The notes under the pieces: model-generated
The model's input: only the letters and a program-made list of their open reading frames with translations
What the model was told of the DNA's origin: nothing
Database searches by the model: none
Assembly (NCBI RefSeq): GCF_963678635.1
Contig: NW_026970878.1
Coordinates: 1 to 64,000 of the forward strand
Length of the DNA stretch: 64,000 nt
Reading direction: 5' to 3'
From: Symsagittifera roscoffensis
Taxonomy: Eukaryota > Xenacoelomorpha > Acoela > Convolutidae
Made by a program: the position numbers and the translations under genes
Shown here: piece after piece, positions 1-13,870 of the stretch
Layout of the letters: every line of letters starts with the position of its first letter
How positions within the stretch are numbered: the stretch's first letter is position 1

Positions 1-1160
1 GAAACGAGTGGAAATTTTTGATAACGTGAATAACTGCCTACCCTGCCTTCTTGGTCTGCCTTTCATGATAGATAAAGAAGGTTTTTGTACATTGGGAAAC
101 AATTGCTGTACAACACGAAACATTGGACAGCGCTACCTATATCAGCACAAACAACGACTGGTGTTCATAATTTTGCAATAGCAGCGAGAAATTAACGAGT
201 TACCAGCAGACATTCAAAACCGGTTAAGAAAAAGCATCAAAGATGAAAACGATACCACTCTCAGTTGTCAAGAAAGTTTAGTTGAAAGTGTGCAGAAGTT
301 CAAAGAAAAAAAACGGAATACTTGTAGCTGATTCACTGATGGGTTTTAGCCAAAGAAAATTTCTCGTGAAAAAACTGACGTTACAAAATGAAGCTATTAA
401 CATATTTCATGACAGCAAAGATGCTCATTGCACCGTCAGTAGCCAAGAAGGTTTAGTTGAAGGTGTGCAAAAATTCAAAGGAAAAAACCGGATTACTTGT
501 AGCTGATTCACTAATGAGTTTTAGCCAAGCATAATTTCTCGTGAAAAAACTGACGATACAAAATGAAGCTATTAACATATTTCATGACAGCAAAGATGCT
601 CATTGCACCAATTAAAAAACCAGATTCGAATAAATTGAATCTTTTGTAGCAAGGATTGACCGCTGAATCAGTAGCCCTTACAATTGGATAATTATGTTAG
701 GCTCGGGGTGCTTAATTTTCATCAGAAGCAAACGAGAAAGAACAGATGGGAGTTGATAGACATAATCCAGTCCTTTCATGCAGTTCAACGGACTTAGGAT
801 TTTCAGATAGAATCATGCACAAAATCAAATTGAATGCTGATGCAAAACCATTTCGGCGGGCATACGGAAGTATGGAATTTGAAAAGCGTAAAAGTCATGA
901 AAAATATCGCGGAGGAATTAGAAAAAGACAACCTAGTTGAACCAATTCCTTCAAAATGCGCAGCCCCATCCTCACTCGTTAAGAAAAAGAACAGAACGCA
1001 CCGATTAGTCGTTGATTATAGACGACTAAAAAGTCAGATTGAAACAGGCTGGCCTCTACCAATAATATGTGATGTTATCGACTCATTGGACGTTAACAAG
1101 TTTTTCTCTAACTCAATTTGCTACACGAAACTTATGGAAATTTTGGTTAGGTAAAGACTT
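1..1160 (+). pseudogene. Degenerate Ty3/gypsy pol fragment (protease tail, RT N-terminus)
   Basis: The first bases read as a retropepsin C-terminal piece (CLLGLPFMIDKEGF). Positions 746-1154 read, across one frame change near 890, as the start of a gypsy-type reverse transcriptase: an H-K-I-K-L segment, then LVEPIPSKCAAPSSLVKKK, then HRLVVDYRRLKSQIETGWPL and a following PxIxDVIDSLD stretch. This matches the fingers region (ela-g-iePS-SPaSPvvlVkKK; R-cvDYR-LN; yPlP-i-dildsL). The catalytic palm with YxDD is absent because the sequence breaks off after 1154. The family differs from the large element at 29.8 kb, whose RT start reads quite differently. It is a dead fragment with stops in the protease-RT linker. 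The class is fairly sure; the clade is not. Confidence 0.75.
260..609 (+). repeat. 175-bp tandem duplication inside the gypsy fragment
   Basis: Two direct copies with a period of about 175 bp: CTTGTAGCTGATTCACT occurs at 321 and 496, and both copies continue to CAAAGATGCTCATTGCACC. They differ at a few bases. The second copy also matches 18725-18825, so one copy was mobilised or duplicated with that repeat. Confidence 0.8.
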
Positions 1161-2307
1161 TTCAAAGAATTCAATAAAAATTTAACAGAACTAAAACGAG
1201 CAGACATATGCAAGATTGGGTTAGTAGATGTGAAAAGTGTAGAGTCGAAAAGAAACCTAGACAGAAACAAGTGCATCCACTTCAGTCATGGAAGCCCAGC
1301 CATCCAATTTAGTAGGTACCACTGGATATCATGGACCGTTAACGGAATCTGAAAAATTCAGAAACATTATACAAACTGGAGAGCAGTACCCTTACAAAAA
1401 TAAGAAGCCCAGACAGAAACCTAGGCAAAGAATTTTGATTCGTTCTATTACGGATCACAAAAAATTAAAGATATCGTGAATAATCTTAATTTTGTGATTG
1501 GTAGAAAATTGTTTTACACATTTGTCAAGTCTACCTGACAAGCATATAGAAACAAGAGGAAAACGCGGAAAACTCGGGACAATAAAAAACATTGAACCTC
1601 ACGAAACCAGTTGGCAATTTTTGAACCATAACAAAATCTAACCTTTAATGCTTTATAAACCAAAGATAACTTCTGTAAGCTACTGCGATTACTTTAAGAT
1701 GTATGATATAAAAACAATTGAAACATTGAAATCCGAAAATGTTTACAAGCAACTTAGCTGTTGCACGGACACTCACAACTATACCCACATCCTACGACAC
1801 AACCCTATTCGGTAGTGTCTTTTCCGCAAATGCAATTACGCTGTTTGCAATTTTTAGAGCTTAATCGAAACCCTATCGCGATACTGACTTCTTAGTTTAA
1901 TAATTTCAAGCTTAGATTTTTGCACGGTATGGGGTTCAAGCATTGGGAGCCAAATCTATCATGGAACGCGTTGAATTGTCTTACATTTTTTGGTTCGAGA
2001 CCTAAAAGCCAGTCTTCAAATTTGCTGGCAAAAGTTAGGAACCATTTTTTTGAATTTTGTTTTCCGGAGCTATTTCAATTTTTCCAAGATTCAAATCACC
2101 GTTTAAGCGCATCATTATAAGTTCCATTCACTTGCTCCAAACCAAAAATTTCGCTTAAGGCGTTTTTCGCTTTTAATGTTGAGGCTAAAAAGCAGGTGAA
2201 GCAAATGGACGAGCGGAAGAGACACCCAAGCCACCTTTAGATGCCTGGGGAACTGCTTGTAATATGTGGTTGACAACCATTTTCGCATTAGTGGCTTTGC
2301 TTAATTA
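1160..2307. other. Composite repeat block without an intact gene
   Basis: Three modules can be recognised by their other copies in the window. 1285-1480 matches 18960-19160. 1430-1990 matches 13870-14480, 19120-19700, 23290-23880, 51670-52250 and 54390-54960. 1990-2290 matches 19690-20030 and 23880-24130. On the minus strand the middle module carries a Cys-rich open frame that is best preserved at 52029-52361. No intact gene is visible here. Confidence 0.6.
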
Positions 2308-5300
2308 GCAGTGTTTTGGTACTTTCTTGAGTACTCGGATTTTTGTGATAGTATTAACATAAATATCTTGCACTAAATCATTACCTGTTACTGCTTGATT
2401 AACAATTTTTTTATCAAGGCATAAAAACTTTGAAACCATTGATCAGTATCACGCAAAAATGCTCTCATTACCATACACAATAGTCGTTGAATTAGTACAG
2501 TAACTTTGTAACATCAATAAAACGTAGAAAAAGGTCAGAGTTTTTTTAAAAGTTTTTTGCTTCAATGGGTTGTATAAAATGGGATGAAATTGTTATATCA
2601 AATAAATAATTCATCAAATTAGGAAGGAAACTGAATTTTTGAAAACCATGTTTAAATAAATCTTATGTTTATTCTCTGGTCGAGGTCGCTCAGAGGCGGG
2701 CCTGAAACTTGAGGATGGGGTTTAGGAAGTGGAACGGCATTTCAAGTGGAACGGGAAAAAAATTAGCCCCTTTGGAACATCCTCTACATTTTAGAGGATG
2801 TCATTCATTTTGTCCGATAGACTTTCCGCCGAAGAAAACACGCATTGTTTGGGTACTTTCTTGTGTACTTGGATTTTTGTGATGGTGTTAAAATAATTAT
2901 CTTGCACTCAATCATTACCTGTTACTGCTTGATTAACACATTTTATCTCAACGCATAAAAAAGTTTGAAACCATTAATCAGTATCACGCAAAAATGCTTT
3001 TTGATTATCATACACAAAAGTCGTTGCATTGGTACAGTAACTTTGTATCATCAATAAAACGTAAAAAAAACGTCAGATTTTTTTTTTTACTTTTTTGCTT
3101 CAATGGGTTGTATAAAATGGGACGAAATTGTTATATCAAATAAATAAATCATCAAATTAAGAAGGACACTGAATTTTTGAAAACCATGTTTGTACACCGT
3201 TTTAAGTTGTAAGCGTTTCAAAATTCAAACCATTGTTAAAAACAAACTTGAAATTGCAAATCTTATGTTTATTCTCTGGTCGAGGTTGCTCAGAGGCGGG
3301 CATGAAACTTGAGGATGGGGTTTAGGAAATGGAACGGCATTTCAAGTGGAACGGGAAAAAGGTTAGCCCCTTTGGAACATCCTCTACATTGTAGAGGATG
3401 TCATTCATTTTGTCCGACAGACTTTCAGCCAAGGAAACACGCAGTGTTTTGGTACTTTCTTGAGTACTCGGATTTTTGTGATGGTATAAATATCTTGCAC
3501 TAAATCAATACCTGTTACTGCTTGATAAACAAATTTTTTTATCAACGCATAAAAACTTTGAAACCATTGATCAGTATCACGCAAAAATGCTTTTTGTTTA
3601 CCATACACAAAAGTCGTTGCATTGGTACAGTACCTTGTATCATCAAAAAAACGTAAAAAAAATTCAGATTTTTTTTTAAAAATTTTTCTGCTTCAATGGG
3701 TTGTATAAAATGGGATGAAATTGTTATATCAAATAAATAAATCATCAAATTAAGAAGGAAACCGAATTTTTGAAAACCATGTTTGTACACCGTTTTAAGT
3801 TGTAAGCGTTTCAAAATTCAAACCATTGTTAAAAACAAACTTGGAATTGCAAATCTTATGTTTATTCTCTGGTCGAGGTTGCTCAGAGGCGGGCCTGAAA
3901 CTTGAAGATGGGGTTTAGGAAGTGGAACGGCATTTCATGTGGAACGGGAAAAACATTATCCCCTTTGGAACATCCTCTACATTGTAGAGGATGTCATTCA
4001 TTTTGTCCGATAGACTTTCAGCCAAGGAAACACGCAGTGTTTTGGTACTTTCTTGAGTACTCGGATTTTTGTGATGGTATAAATATCTTGCACTAAATCA
4101 TTACCTGTTACTGCTTGATTAACAAATTTTTTATCAACGCATAAAAACTTTGAAACCATTGATCAGTATCACGCAAAAACGCTCTCATTACCATACACAA
4201 TAGTCGTTGCATTAGTACAGTAACTTTGTAACATCAATAAAACGTAGAAAAAGGTCAGACTTTTTAAAAAAAACTTTTTTTGCTGCAATGGGTTGTATAA
4301 AATGGGATGAAATTGTTATATCAAATAAATAATTTATCAAATTAGGAAGGAAACTGAATTTTTGAAAACCATGTTTGTACACCGTTTTAAGTTGTAGGCG
4401 TTTCAAAATTCAAAGCATTGTTAAAAACAAACTTGAAATTGCAAATCTTATGTTTATTCTCTGGTCGAGGTCGCTCAGAGGCGGGCCTGAAACTTGAGGA
4501 TCGGGTTTAGGAAGTGGAACGGCATTTCAAGTGGAACGGGAAAAACATTAGCCCCTTTGGAACATCCTCTACATTTTAGAGGATGTCATTCATTTTGTCC
4601 GATAGACTTTCAGCCAAGGAAACACGCAGTGTTTTGGTACTTTCTTGAGTACTCGGATTTTTGTGATAGTATTAACATAAATATCTTGCACTAAATCATT
4701 ACCTGTTACTGCTTGATTAACAATTTTTTTATCAAGGCATAAAAACTTTGCAACCATTGATCAGTATCACGCAAAAATGCTCTCATTACCATACACAATA
4801 GTCGTTGCATTAGTACAGTAACTTTGTAACATCAATAAAACGTAGAAAAAGGTCAGATTTTTTTAAAAAGTTTTTTGCTTCAATGGGTTGTATAAAATGG
4901 GATGAAATTGTTATATCAAATAAATAATTCATCAAATTAGGAAGGAAACTGAATTTTTGAAAACCATGTTTGTACACTGTTTTAAGTTGTAGGCGTTTCA
5001 AACTTCAAAGCATTGTTAAAAACAAACTTGAAATTGCAAATCTTACGTTTATTCTCTGGTCGAGGTCGCTCAGAGGCGGGCCTGAAACTTGAGGATGGGG
5101 TTTAGGAAGTGGAACGGCATTTCAAGTGGAACGGGAAAAACATTAGCCCCTTTGGAACATCCTCTACATTTTAGAGGATGTCATTCATTTTGTCCGATAG
5201 ACTTTCAGCCAAGGAAACACGCAGTGTTTTGGTACTTTCTTGAGTACTCGGATTTTTGTGATAGTATTAACATAAATATCTTGCATTAAATCATTACCTG

Positions 5301-8300
5301 TTACTGCTTGATTAACAAATTTTTTATCAAGGCATAAAAACTTTGAAACCATTGATCAGTATCACGCAAAAATGCTCTCATTACCATACACAATAGTCGT
5401 TGCATTAGTACAGTAACTTTGTAACATCAATAAAACGTAGAAAAAGGTCAGATTTTTTTAAAAACTTTTTTGCTTCAATGGGTTGTATAAAATGGGATGA
5501 AATTGTTATATCAAATAAATAATTCATCAAATTAGGAAGGAAACTGAATTTTTGAAAACCATGTTTGTACACCGTTTTAAATTGTAGGCGTTTCAAACTT
5601 CAAAGCATTGTTAAAAACAAACTTGAAATTGCAAATCTTATGTTTATTCTCTGGTCGAGGTCGCTCAGAGGCGGGCCTGAAACTTGAGGATGGGGTTTAG
5701 GAAGTGGAACGGCATTTCAAGTGGAACGGGAAAAACATTAGCCACTTTGAACATCCTCTACATTTTAGAGGATGTCATTCATTTTGTCCGATAGACTTTC
5801 AGCCAAGGAAACACGCAGTGTTTTGGTACTTTCTTGAATACTCGGATTTTTGTGATAGTATTAACATAAATATCTTGCATTAAATCATTACCTGTTACTG
5901 CTTGATTAACAAATTTTTTATCAAGGCATAAAAACTTTGAAACCATTGATCAGTATCACGCAAAAATGCTCTCCTTACCATACACAATAGTCGTTACATT
6001 AGTACAGTAACTTTGTAACATCAATAAAACGTAGAAAAAGGTCAGATTTTTTTTAAAAGTTTTTTGCTTCAATGGGTTGTATAAAATGGGATGAAATTGT
6101 TATATCAAATAAATAATTCATCAAATTAGGAAGGAAACTGAATTTTTGAAAACCATGTTTGTACACCGTTTTAAGTTGTAGGCGTTTCAAAATTCAAAGC
6201 ATTGTTAAAAACAAACTTGAAATTGCAAATCTTATGTTTATTCTCTGGTCGAGGTCGCTCAGAGGCGGGCCTGAAACTTGAGGATGGGGTTTAGGAAGTA
6301 GAACGGCATTTCAAGTGGAACGGGAAAAACATTAGCCCCTTTGGAACATCCTCTACATTTTAGAGGATGTCATTCATTTTGTCCGATAGACTTTCAGCCA
6401 AGGAAACACGCAGTGTTTTGGTACTTTCTTGAGTACTCGGATTTTTGTGATAGTATTAACATAAATATCTTGCACTAAATCATTACCTGTTACTGCTTGA
6501 TTAACAAATTTTTTATCAACGCATAAAAACTTTGAAACCATTGATCAGTATCACGCAAAAATGCTCTCATTACCATACACAATAGTCGTTGCATTAGTAC
6601 AGTAACTTTGTAACATCAATAAAACGTAGAAAAAGGTCAGATTTTAAAAAAAAACTTTTTTGCTTCAATGGGTTGTATAAAATGGGAGGAAATTGTTATA
6701 TCAAATAAATAATTCATCAAATTAGGAAGGAAACTGAATTTTTGAAAACCATGTTTGTACACCGTTTTAAGTTGTAGGCGTTTCAAAATTCAAAGCATTG
6801 TTAAAAACAAACTTGAAATTGCAAATCTTATGTTTATTCTCTGGTCGAGGTCGCTCAGAGGCGGGCCTGAAACTTGAGGATGGGGTTTAGGAAGTGGAAC
6901 GGCATTTCAAGTGGAACGGGAAAAACATTAGCCCCTTTGGAACATCCTCTACATTTTAGAGGATGTCATTCATTTTGTCCGATAGACTTTCAGCCAAGGA
7001 AACACACAGTGTTTTGGTACTTTCTTGAGTACTCGGATTTTTGTGATAGTATTAACATAAATATCTTGCATTAAATCATTACCTGTTACTGCTTGATTAA
7101 CAAATTTTTTATCAAGGCATAAAAACTTTGCAACCATTGATCAGTATCACGCAAAAATGCTCTCATTACCATACACAATAGTCGTTGCATTAGTACAGTA
7201 ACTTTGTAACATCAATAAAACGTAGAAAAAGGTCAGATTTTTTTAAAAAGTTTTTTGCTTCAATGGGTTGTATAAAATGGGATGAAATTGTTATATCAAA
7301 TAAATAATTCATCAAATTAGGAAGGAAACTGAATTTTTGAAAACCATGTTTGTACACTGTTTTAAGTTGTAGGCGTTTCAAACTTCAAAGCATTGTTAAA
7401 AACAAACTTGAAATTGCAAATCTTACGTTTATTCTCTGGTCGAGGTCGCTCAGAGGCGGGCCTGAAACTTGAGGATGGGGTTTAGGAAGTGGAACGGCAT
7501 TTCAAGTGGAACGGGAAAAACATTAGCCCCTTTGGAACATCCTCTACATTTTAGAGGATGTCATTCATTTTGTCCGATAGACTTTCAGCCAAGGAAACAC
7601 GCAGTGTTTTGGTACTTTCTTGAGTACTCGGATTTTTGTGATAGTATTAACATAAATATCTTGCATTAAATCATTACCTGTTACTGCTTGATTAACAAAT
7701 TTTTTATCAAGGCATAAAAACTTTGAAACCATTGATCAGTATCACGCAAAAATGCTCTCATTACCATACACAATAGTCGTTGCATTAGTACAGTAACTTT
7801 GTAACATCAATAAAACGTAGAAAAAGGTCAGATTTTTTTAAAAACTTTTTTGCTTCAATGGGTTGTATAAAATGGGATGAAATTGTTATATCAAATAAAT
7901 AATTCATCAAATTAGGAAGGAAACTGAATTTTTGAAAACCATGTTTGTACACCGTTTTAAATTGTAGGCGTTTCAAACTTCAAAGCATTGTTAAAAACAA
8001 ACTTGAAATTGCAAATCTTATGTTTATTCTCTGGTCGAGGTCGCTCAGAGGCGGGCCTGAAACTTGAGGATGGGGTTTAGGAAGTGGAACGGCATTTCAA
8101 GTGGAACGGGAAAAACATTAGCCACTTTGAACATCCTCTACATTTTAGAGGATGTCATTCATTTTGTCCGATAGACTTTCAGCCAAGGAAACACGCAGTG
8201 TTTTGGTACTTTCTTGAATACTCGGATTTTTGTGATAGTATTAACATAAATATCTTGCATTAAATCATTACCTGTTACTGCTTGATTAACAAATTTTTTA

Positions 8301-11300
8301 TCAAGGCATAAAAACTTTGAAACCATTGATCAGTATCACGCAAAAATGCTCTCCTTACCATACACAATAGTCGTTACATTAGTACAGTAACTTTGTAACA
8401 TCAATAAAACGTAGAAAAAGGTCAGATTTTTTTTAAAAGTTTTTTGCTTCAATGGGTTGTATAAAATGGTATGAAATTGTTATATCAAATAAATAATTCA
8501 TCAAATTAGGAGGGAAGCTGAATTTTTGAAAACCATGTTTGTACACCGTTTTAAGTTGTAGGCGTTTCAAAATTCAAAGCATTGTTAAAAACAAACTTGA
8601 AATTGCAAATCTTATGTTTATTCTCTGGTCGAGGTCGCTCAGAGGCGGGCCTGAAACTTGAGGATGGGGTTTAGGAAGTGGAACGGCATTTCAAGTGGAA
8701 CGGGAAAAACATTAGCCCCTTTGGAACATCCTCTACATTTTAGAGGATGTCATTCATTTTGTCCGATAGACTTTCAGCCAAGGAAACACGCAGTGTTTTG
8801 GTACTTTCTTGAGTACTTGGATTTTTGTGATAGTATTAACATAAATATCTTGCACTAAATCATTACCTGTTACTGCTTGATTAACAAATTTTTTATCAAC
8901 GCATAAAAACTTTGAAACAATTGATCAGTATCACGCAAAAATGCTCTCATTACCATACACAATAATCGTTGCATTAGTACAGTAACTTTGTAACATCAAA
9001 AAAACGTAGAAAAAGGTCAGATTTTTTTTTAAAAACTTTTTTGCTTCAATGGGTTGTATAAAATGGGATGAAATTGTTATATCAAATAAATAATTCATCA
9101 AATTAGGAAGGAAACTGAATTTTTGAAAACCATGTTTGTACACCATTTTAAGTTGTAGGCGTTTCAAAATTCAAAGCATTGTTAAAAACAAACTTGAAAT
9201 TGCAAATCTTATGTTTATTCTCTGGTCGAGGTCGCTCAGAGGCGGGCCTGAAACTTGAGGATGGGGTTTAGGAAGTAGAACGGCATTTCAAGTGGAACGG
9301 GAAAAACATTAGCCCCTTTGGAACATCCTCTACATTTTAGAGGATGTCATTCATTTTGTCCGATAGACTTTCAGCCAAGGAAACACGCAGTGTTTTGGTA
9401 CTTTCTTGAGTACTCGGATTTTTGTGATAGTATTAACATAAATATCTTGCACTAAATCATTACCTGTTACTGCTTGATTAACAAATTTTTTATCAACGCA
9501 TAAAAACTTTGAAACCATTGATCAGTATCACGCAAAAATGCTCTCATTACCATACACAATAGTCGTTGCATTAGTACAGTAACTTTGTAACATCAATAAA
9601 ACGTAGAAAATGGTCAGATTTTAAAAAAAACTTTTTTGCTTCAATGGGTTGTATAAAATGGGAGGAAATTGTTATATCAAATAAATAATTCATCAAATTA
9701 GGAAGGAAACTGAATTTTTGAAAACCATGTTTGTACACCGTTTTAAGTTGTAGGCGTTTCAAAATTCAAAGCATTGTTAAAAACAAACTTGAAATTGCAA
9801 ATCTTATGTTTATTCTCTGGTCGAGGTCGCTCAGAGGCGGGCCTGAAACTTGAGGATGGGGTTTAGGAAGTGGAACGGCATTTCAAGTGGAACGAGAAAA
9901 ACATTAGCCCTTTTGGAACATCCTCTACATTTTAGAGGATGTTTTTCATTTTGTCCGATAAACTTTCAGCCAAGGAAACACGCAGTGTTTTGGTACTGTC
10001 TTGAGTACTCGGATTTTTGTGATAGTATTAAGATAAATATCTTGCACTAAATCATTACCTGTTACTGCTTGATTAACAAATTTTTTATCAGCGCATAAAA
10101 ACTTTGAAACTATTGATCAGTATCACGCAAAAATGCTCTCATTACCATACACAATAATCGTTGCATTAGTACAGTAACTTTGTAACATCAATAAAACGTA
10201 GAAAAAGGTGAGATTTTTTTAAAAACTTTTTTGCTTCAATGGGTTGTATAAAATGGGATGAAATTGTTATATCAAATAATAATTCATCAAATTAGGAAGG
10301 AAACTGAATTTTTGAAAACCATGTTTGTACACCGTTTTAAGTTGTAGGCGTTTCAAAATTCAAAGCATTGTTAAAAACAAACTTGAAATTGCAAATCTTA
10401 TGTTTATTCTCTGGTCGAGGTCGCTCAGAGGCGGGCCTGAAACTTGAGGATGGGGTTTAGGAAGTGGAACGGCATTTCAAGTGGAACGGGAAAAACATTA
10501 GCCACTTTGGAACATCCTCTACATTTTAGAGGATGTCATTCATTTTGTCCGATAGACTTTCAGCCAAGGAAACACGCAGTGTTTTGGTACTTTCTTGAGT
10601 ACTCGGAATTTTGTGATAGTATTAACATAAATATCTTGCACTAAATCATTACCTGTTACTGCTTGATTAACAAATTTTTTATCAACGCATAAAAACTTTG
10701 AAACCATTATTCAGTATCACGCAAAAATGCTCTCATTACCATACACAATAATCGTTGCATTAGTACAGTAACTTTGTAACATCAATAAAACGTAGAAAAA
10801 GGTCAGATTTTTTTTAAAAACTTTTTTGCTTCAATGGGTTGTATAAAATTGGATGAAATTGTTAAATCAAATAAATAATTCATCAAATTAGGAAGGAAAC
10901 TGAATTTTTGAAAACCATGTTTGTACACCGTTTTAAGTTGTAGGCGTTTCAAAATTCAAAGCATTGTTAAAAACAAACTTGAAATTGCAAATCTTATGTT
11001 TATTCTCTGGTCAAGGTCGCTCAGAGGCGGGCCTGAAACTTGAGGATGGGGTTTAGGAAGTAGAACGGCATTTCAAGTGGAACGGGAAAAACATTAGCCC
11101 CTTTGGAACATCCTCTACATTTTAGAGGATGTCATTCATTTTGTCCGATAGACCTTCAGCCAAGGAAACACGCAGTTTTTTGGTACTTTCTTGAGTACTC
11201 GGATTCTTGTGATAGTATTAACATAAATATCTTGCACTATATCATTACCTGTTACTGCTTGATTAACAAAATTTTTATCAACGCATAAAAACTTTGAAAC

Positions 11301-12790
11301 CATTGATCAGTATCACGCAAAAATGCTCTCATTACCATACACAATAGTCGTTGCATTAGTACAGTAACTTTGTAACATCAATAAAACGTAGAAAAAGGTC
11401 ACATTTTTTTAAAAAACTTTTTGCTTCAATGGGTTGTATAAAATGGGATGAAATTGTTATATCAAATAAATAATTCATCAAATTTGGAAGGAAACTGAGT
11501 TTTTGAAAACCATGTTTGTACACCGTTTTAAGTTGTAGGCGTTTCAAAATTCAAAGCATTGTTAAAAACAAACTTGAAATTGCAAATCTTATGTTTATTC
11601 TCTAGTCGAGGTCGCTCAGAGGCGGGCATGAAACTTGAGGATGGGGTTTAGGAAGTGGAACGGCATTTCAAGTGGAACGGGAAAAACATTAGCCCCTTTG
11701 GAACATCCTCTACATTTTAGAGGATGTCATTCATTTTGTCCGATAACTTTCAGCCAAGGAAACACGCAGTGTTTTGGTACTTTCTTGAGTACTCGGATTT
11801 TTGTGATAGTATTAACATAAATATCTTGCACTAAATCATTACCTGTTACTGCTTGATTAACAAATTTTTTAACAACGCATAAAAACTTTGAAACCATTGA
11901 TCAGTATTACGCAAAAATGCTCTCATTACCATACACAATAGTCGTTGCATTAGTACAAAAACTTTGTATCATCAAAAAAAACGTAAAAAAGGTCAGATTT
12001 TTAAAAAAAAACTTTTTTGCTTCGATGGGTTGTATAAAATGGGATGAAATTGTTAGATCAAATAAATAAATCATCAAATTAAGAAGGAAGCTGAATTTTT
12101 AAAAACCATGTTTGTACACCGTTTTAAGTTGAAAGCGTTTTAAAATTCAAAGCATTGTTAAAAAAAAACTTGAAATTGCAAATCTTATGTTTATTCTATG
12201 ATCGAGGTCGCTCAGAGGCGGGCCTGAAACTTGAGGACGGGGTTTAGGAAGTGGAACGGCATTTAAAATGGAACGGGAAAAACATTAGCCCCTTTGGAAC
12301 ATCCTCTACATTTTAGAGGATGTCATTCATTTTGTCCGATAGACTTTCAGCCAAGGAAACACGCAGTGTTTTGGTACTTTCTTGAGTACTCGGATTTTTG
12401 TGATAGTATTAACATAAATATCTTGCACTAAATCATTACCTGTTACTGCTTGATTAACAAATTTTTTATCAACGCATAAAAACTTTGAAACCATTGATCA
12501 GTATCACGCAAAAATGCTCTCATTACCATACACAATAATCGTTGCATTAATACAGTAACTTTGTAACATCAATAAAACGTAGAAAAAGGTCAGATTTTTT
12601 TAAAAACTTTTTTGCTTCAATGGGTTGTATAAAATGGGATGAAATTGTTATATCAAATAAATAATTCATCAAATTAGGAAGGAAACTGAATTTTTGAAAA
12701 CCATGTTTGTACACCGTTTTAAGTTGAAAGCGTTTTAAAATAGAAGACCTTGTTAAAAACGAACTTGAAATTGCAAATAACTTAATCAGA
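2308..12790. repeat. Satellite array, about 17.5 monomers of 595 bp
   Basis: Monomer starts, taken at CTTATGTTTATTCTCTGGTC, fall near 2662, 3262, 3855, 4447, 5042, 5637, 6231, 6827, 7422, 8017, 8611, 9206, 9802, 10397, 10992, 11587 and 12182. The spacing is 592-600, usually 595. The first unit is 5'-truncated, entering at GCAGTGTTTTGG near 2308, and lacks about 80 bp before 2661. The last unit diverges after 12740. Monomers are nearly identical in the middle of the array and more divergent at both ends, as expected for homogenisation by unequal exchange. Both strands hold 63-66-codon open frames in most units; these are by-products of periodic conservation and not genes. Each unit carries a perfect short hairpin. 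Confidence 0.97.
3377..3401. other. Conserved hairpin in each satellite monomer (example copy)
   Basis: ACATCCTCTAC-ATT-GTAGAGGATGT is an 11-bp perfect stem with a 3-nt loop. In most array units the centre is CATTT, giving a 10-bp stem and 5-nt loop. Edge copies (3377, 3970 and 50094) keep the longer stem. The copy near 21214 has ATTATAGAGG and again pairs only 10 bp. It lies about 115 bp into every unit. Confidence 0.8.
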
Positions 12791-13130
12791 ACGTAAAACA
12801 CGTCATGTATTTCTATTGAAGTCAATTTGATAAACAGTAAATTTCAAATGTTGTCGCAACTATGCGAATTGTCAGCAGTTTTCAAATAACTGATCTAGAT
12901 GAGGATAATAGATCAATTTACAAATATTATCAAAAAAGTTTCACAAAAATTTTTGTTCTAAGCTATTATATTAAAAAGTCAGCCTATCACATTTCCCCTC
13001 TAAAATTATTCAGTTAGACTTAAATACTTCTAAATTTGGGATTAATTCTGGTTCTTTTTTTGTTTTGACTCTAGTGATAAGTGTTCAGTTTGAATTTTTT
13101 TTACTTGTCTATGATTTCCCAACTAACATC
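12791..13130. repeat. Spacer repeat to the right of the satellite
   Basis: AT-rich and non-coding. The same sequence follows the satellite monomers at 22215-22560, 50570-50930 and 53290-53640 (AACTTAAT-AGAACGTAAAACACGTCA onward). This links the satellite and the Penelope-like modules into one larger repeated unit. Confidence 0.7.
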
Positions 13131-13870
13131 CGCGGCGCCATTTCCTTCCATTGCTGATCGTTGAGGCCCACCGGTGAGTCTGCTTTCATGCCTCTTTTTA
13201 GCGATTAAATGCTGAACAGTTTGTCGAACATTGTGGAAGTACATCCAGGACATGACAGTTTATAAACCACTCTTGACTGTAGGCGATAGTAAACTTGACT
13301 GAAGGCGAACTTCAGCGATGGTAAACTTGATTGTAATTTTCTTGCGACGAAAGCTACTTGAACGTCAGTTAAACTTCGTAACCAAATCTTTTTTGAATAA
13401 TCAGCATGGGCTTCTCATCATTTGATGATTGAGTTGGAGAACTCCTCTCACTGTCTGCCCAGTGGCTTGCCTAGCACTCAATGGTTTTGCGCAGGGCGTC
13501 TGCTGCCTCAATTTTCAGGGTACTGATTTGTCAGCCATTGCGCGTTGTTTATTTCCATAGCTTAATCAACTAGATGTATGCACTCCTGAACACTCTTTGT
13601 ACAGTGCCCTGGATAACACTGTGCTTGTACTGAGTTGAGGCGCAAACTCTATAGTTCAAAATAATGCCAGATTCTGTCGATTTTTGATCCCATATCAAAC
13701 GACACATTTTTTTCGAGGTTATCATCATATCAAACGACACATTTTTTTTCAAACAGAGGAGCGGCAAAGTTCCGTCCATATTAGTGTCCTCTAGATTGAA
13801 CTGTAGATATAGTTGAAGAGAATCGGCGGCATCAAGTACACGAGTTGCAAGGGACAGACAAAAAAGTTTA
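13131..13870 (-). pseudogene. Penelope-like element, RT thumb fragment (copy 1)
   Basis: On the minus strand 13570-13779 reads SGIILNYR, then TQYKHSVIQGTVQRVFRS and KLWK. This is the palm/thumb signature of Penelope-like RTs (TGI-LNY..P..YK.SVI...VHR...). Downstream on the same strand, 13130-13260, a short coding-like stretch ends in WKEMAPRMLVGKS-stop and is preserved at 22600, 50930 and 53640; its function is unknown. The YVDD-bearing part is missing here. It lies head-to-tail with the fuller copy at 14500-15590, which fits the tandem, partly truncated insertions typical of Penelope elements. Confidence 0.6.

Noticed and set aside
2308-12790. CRISPR array
   Set aside because: The repeats are contiguous 595-bp monomers without unique spacers, in eukaryotic DNA.
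3309-12825. Many 63-66-codon ORFs on both strands of the satellite, some with GTGKT as in a P-loop
   Set aside because: They recur with the 595-bp period on both strands at once, lack conserved start context and are broken in several units. The GTGKT string does not fit the strict Walker A spacing.
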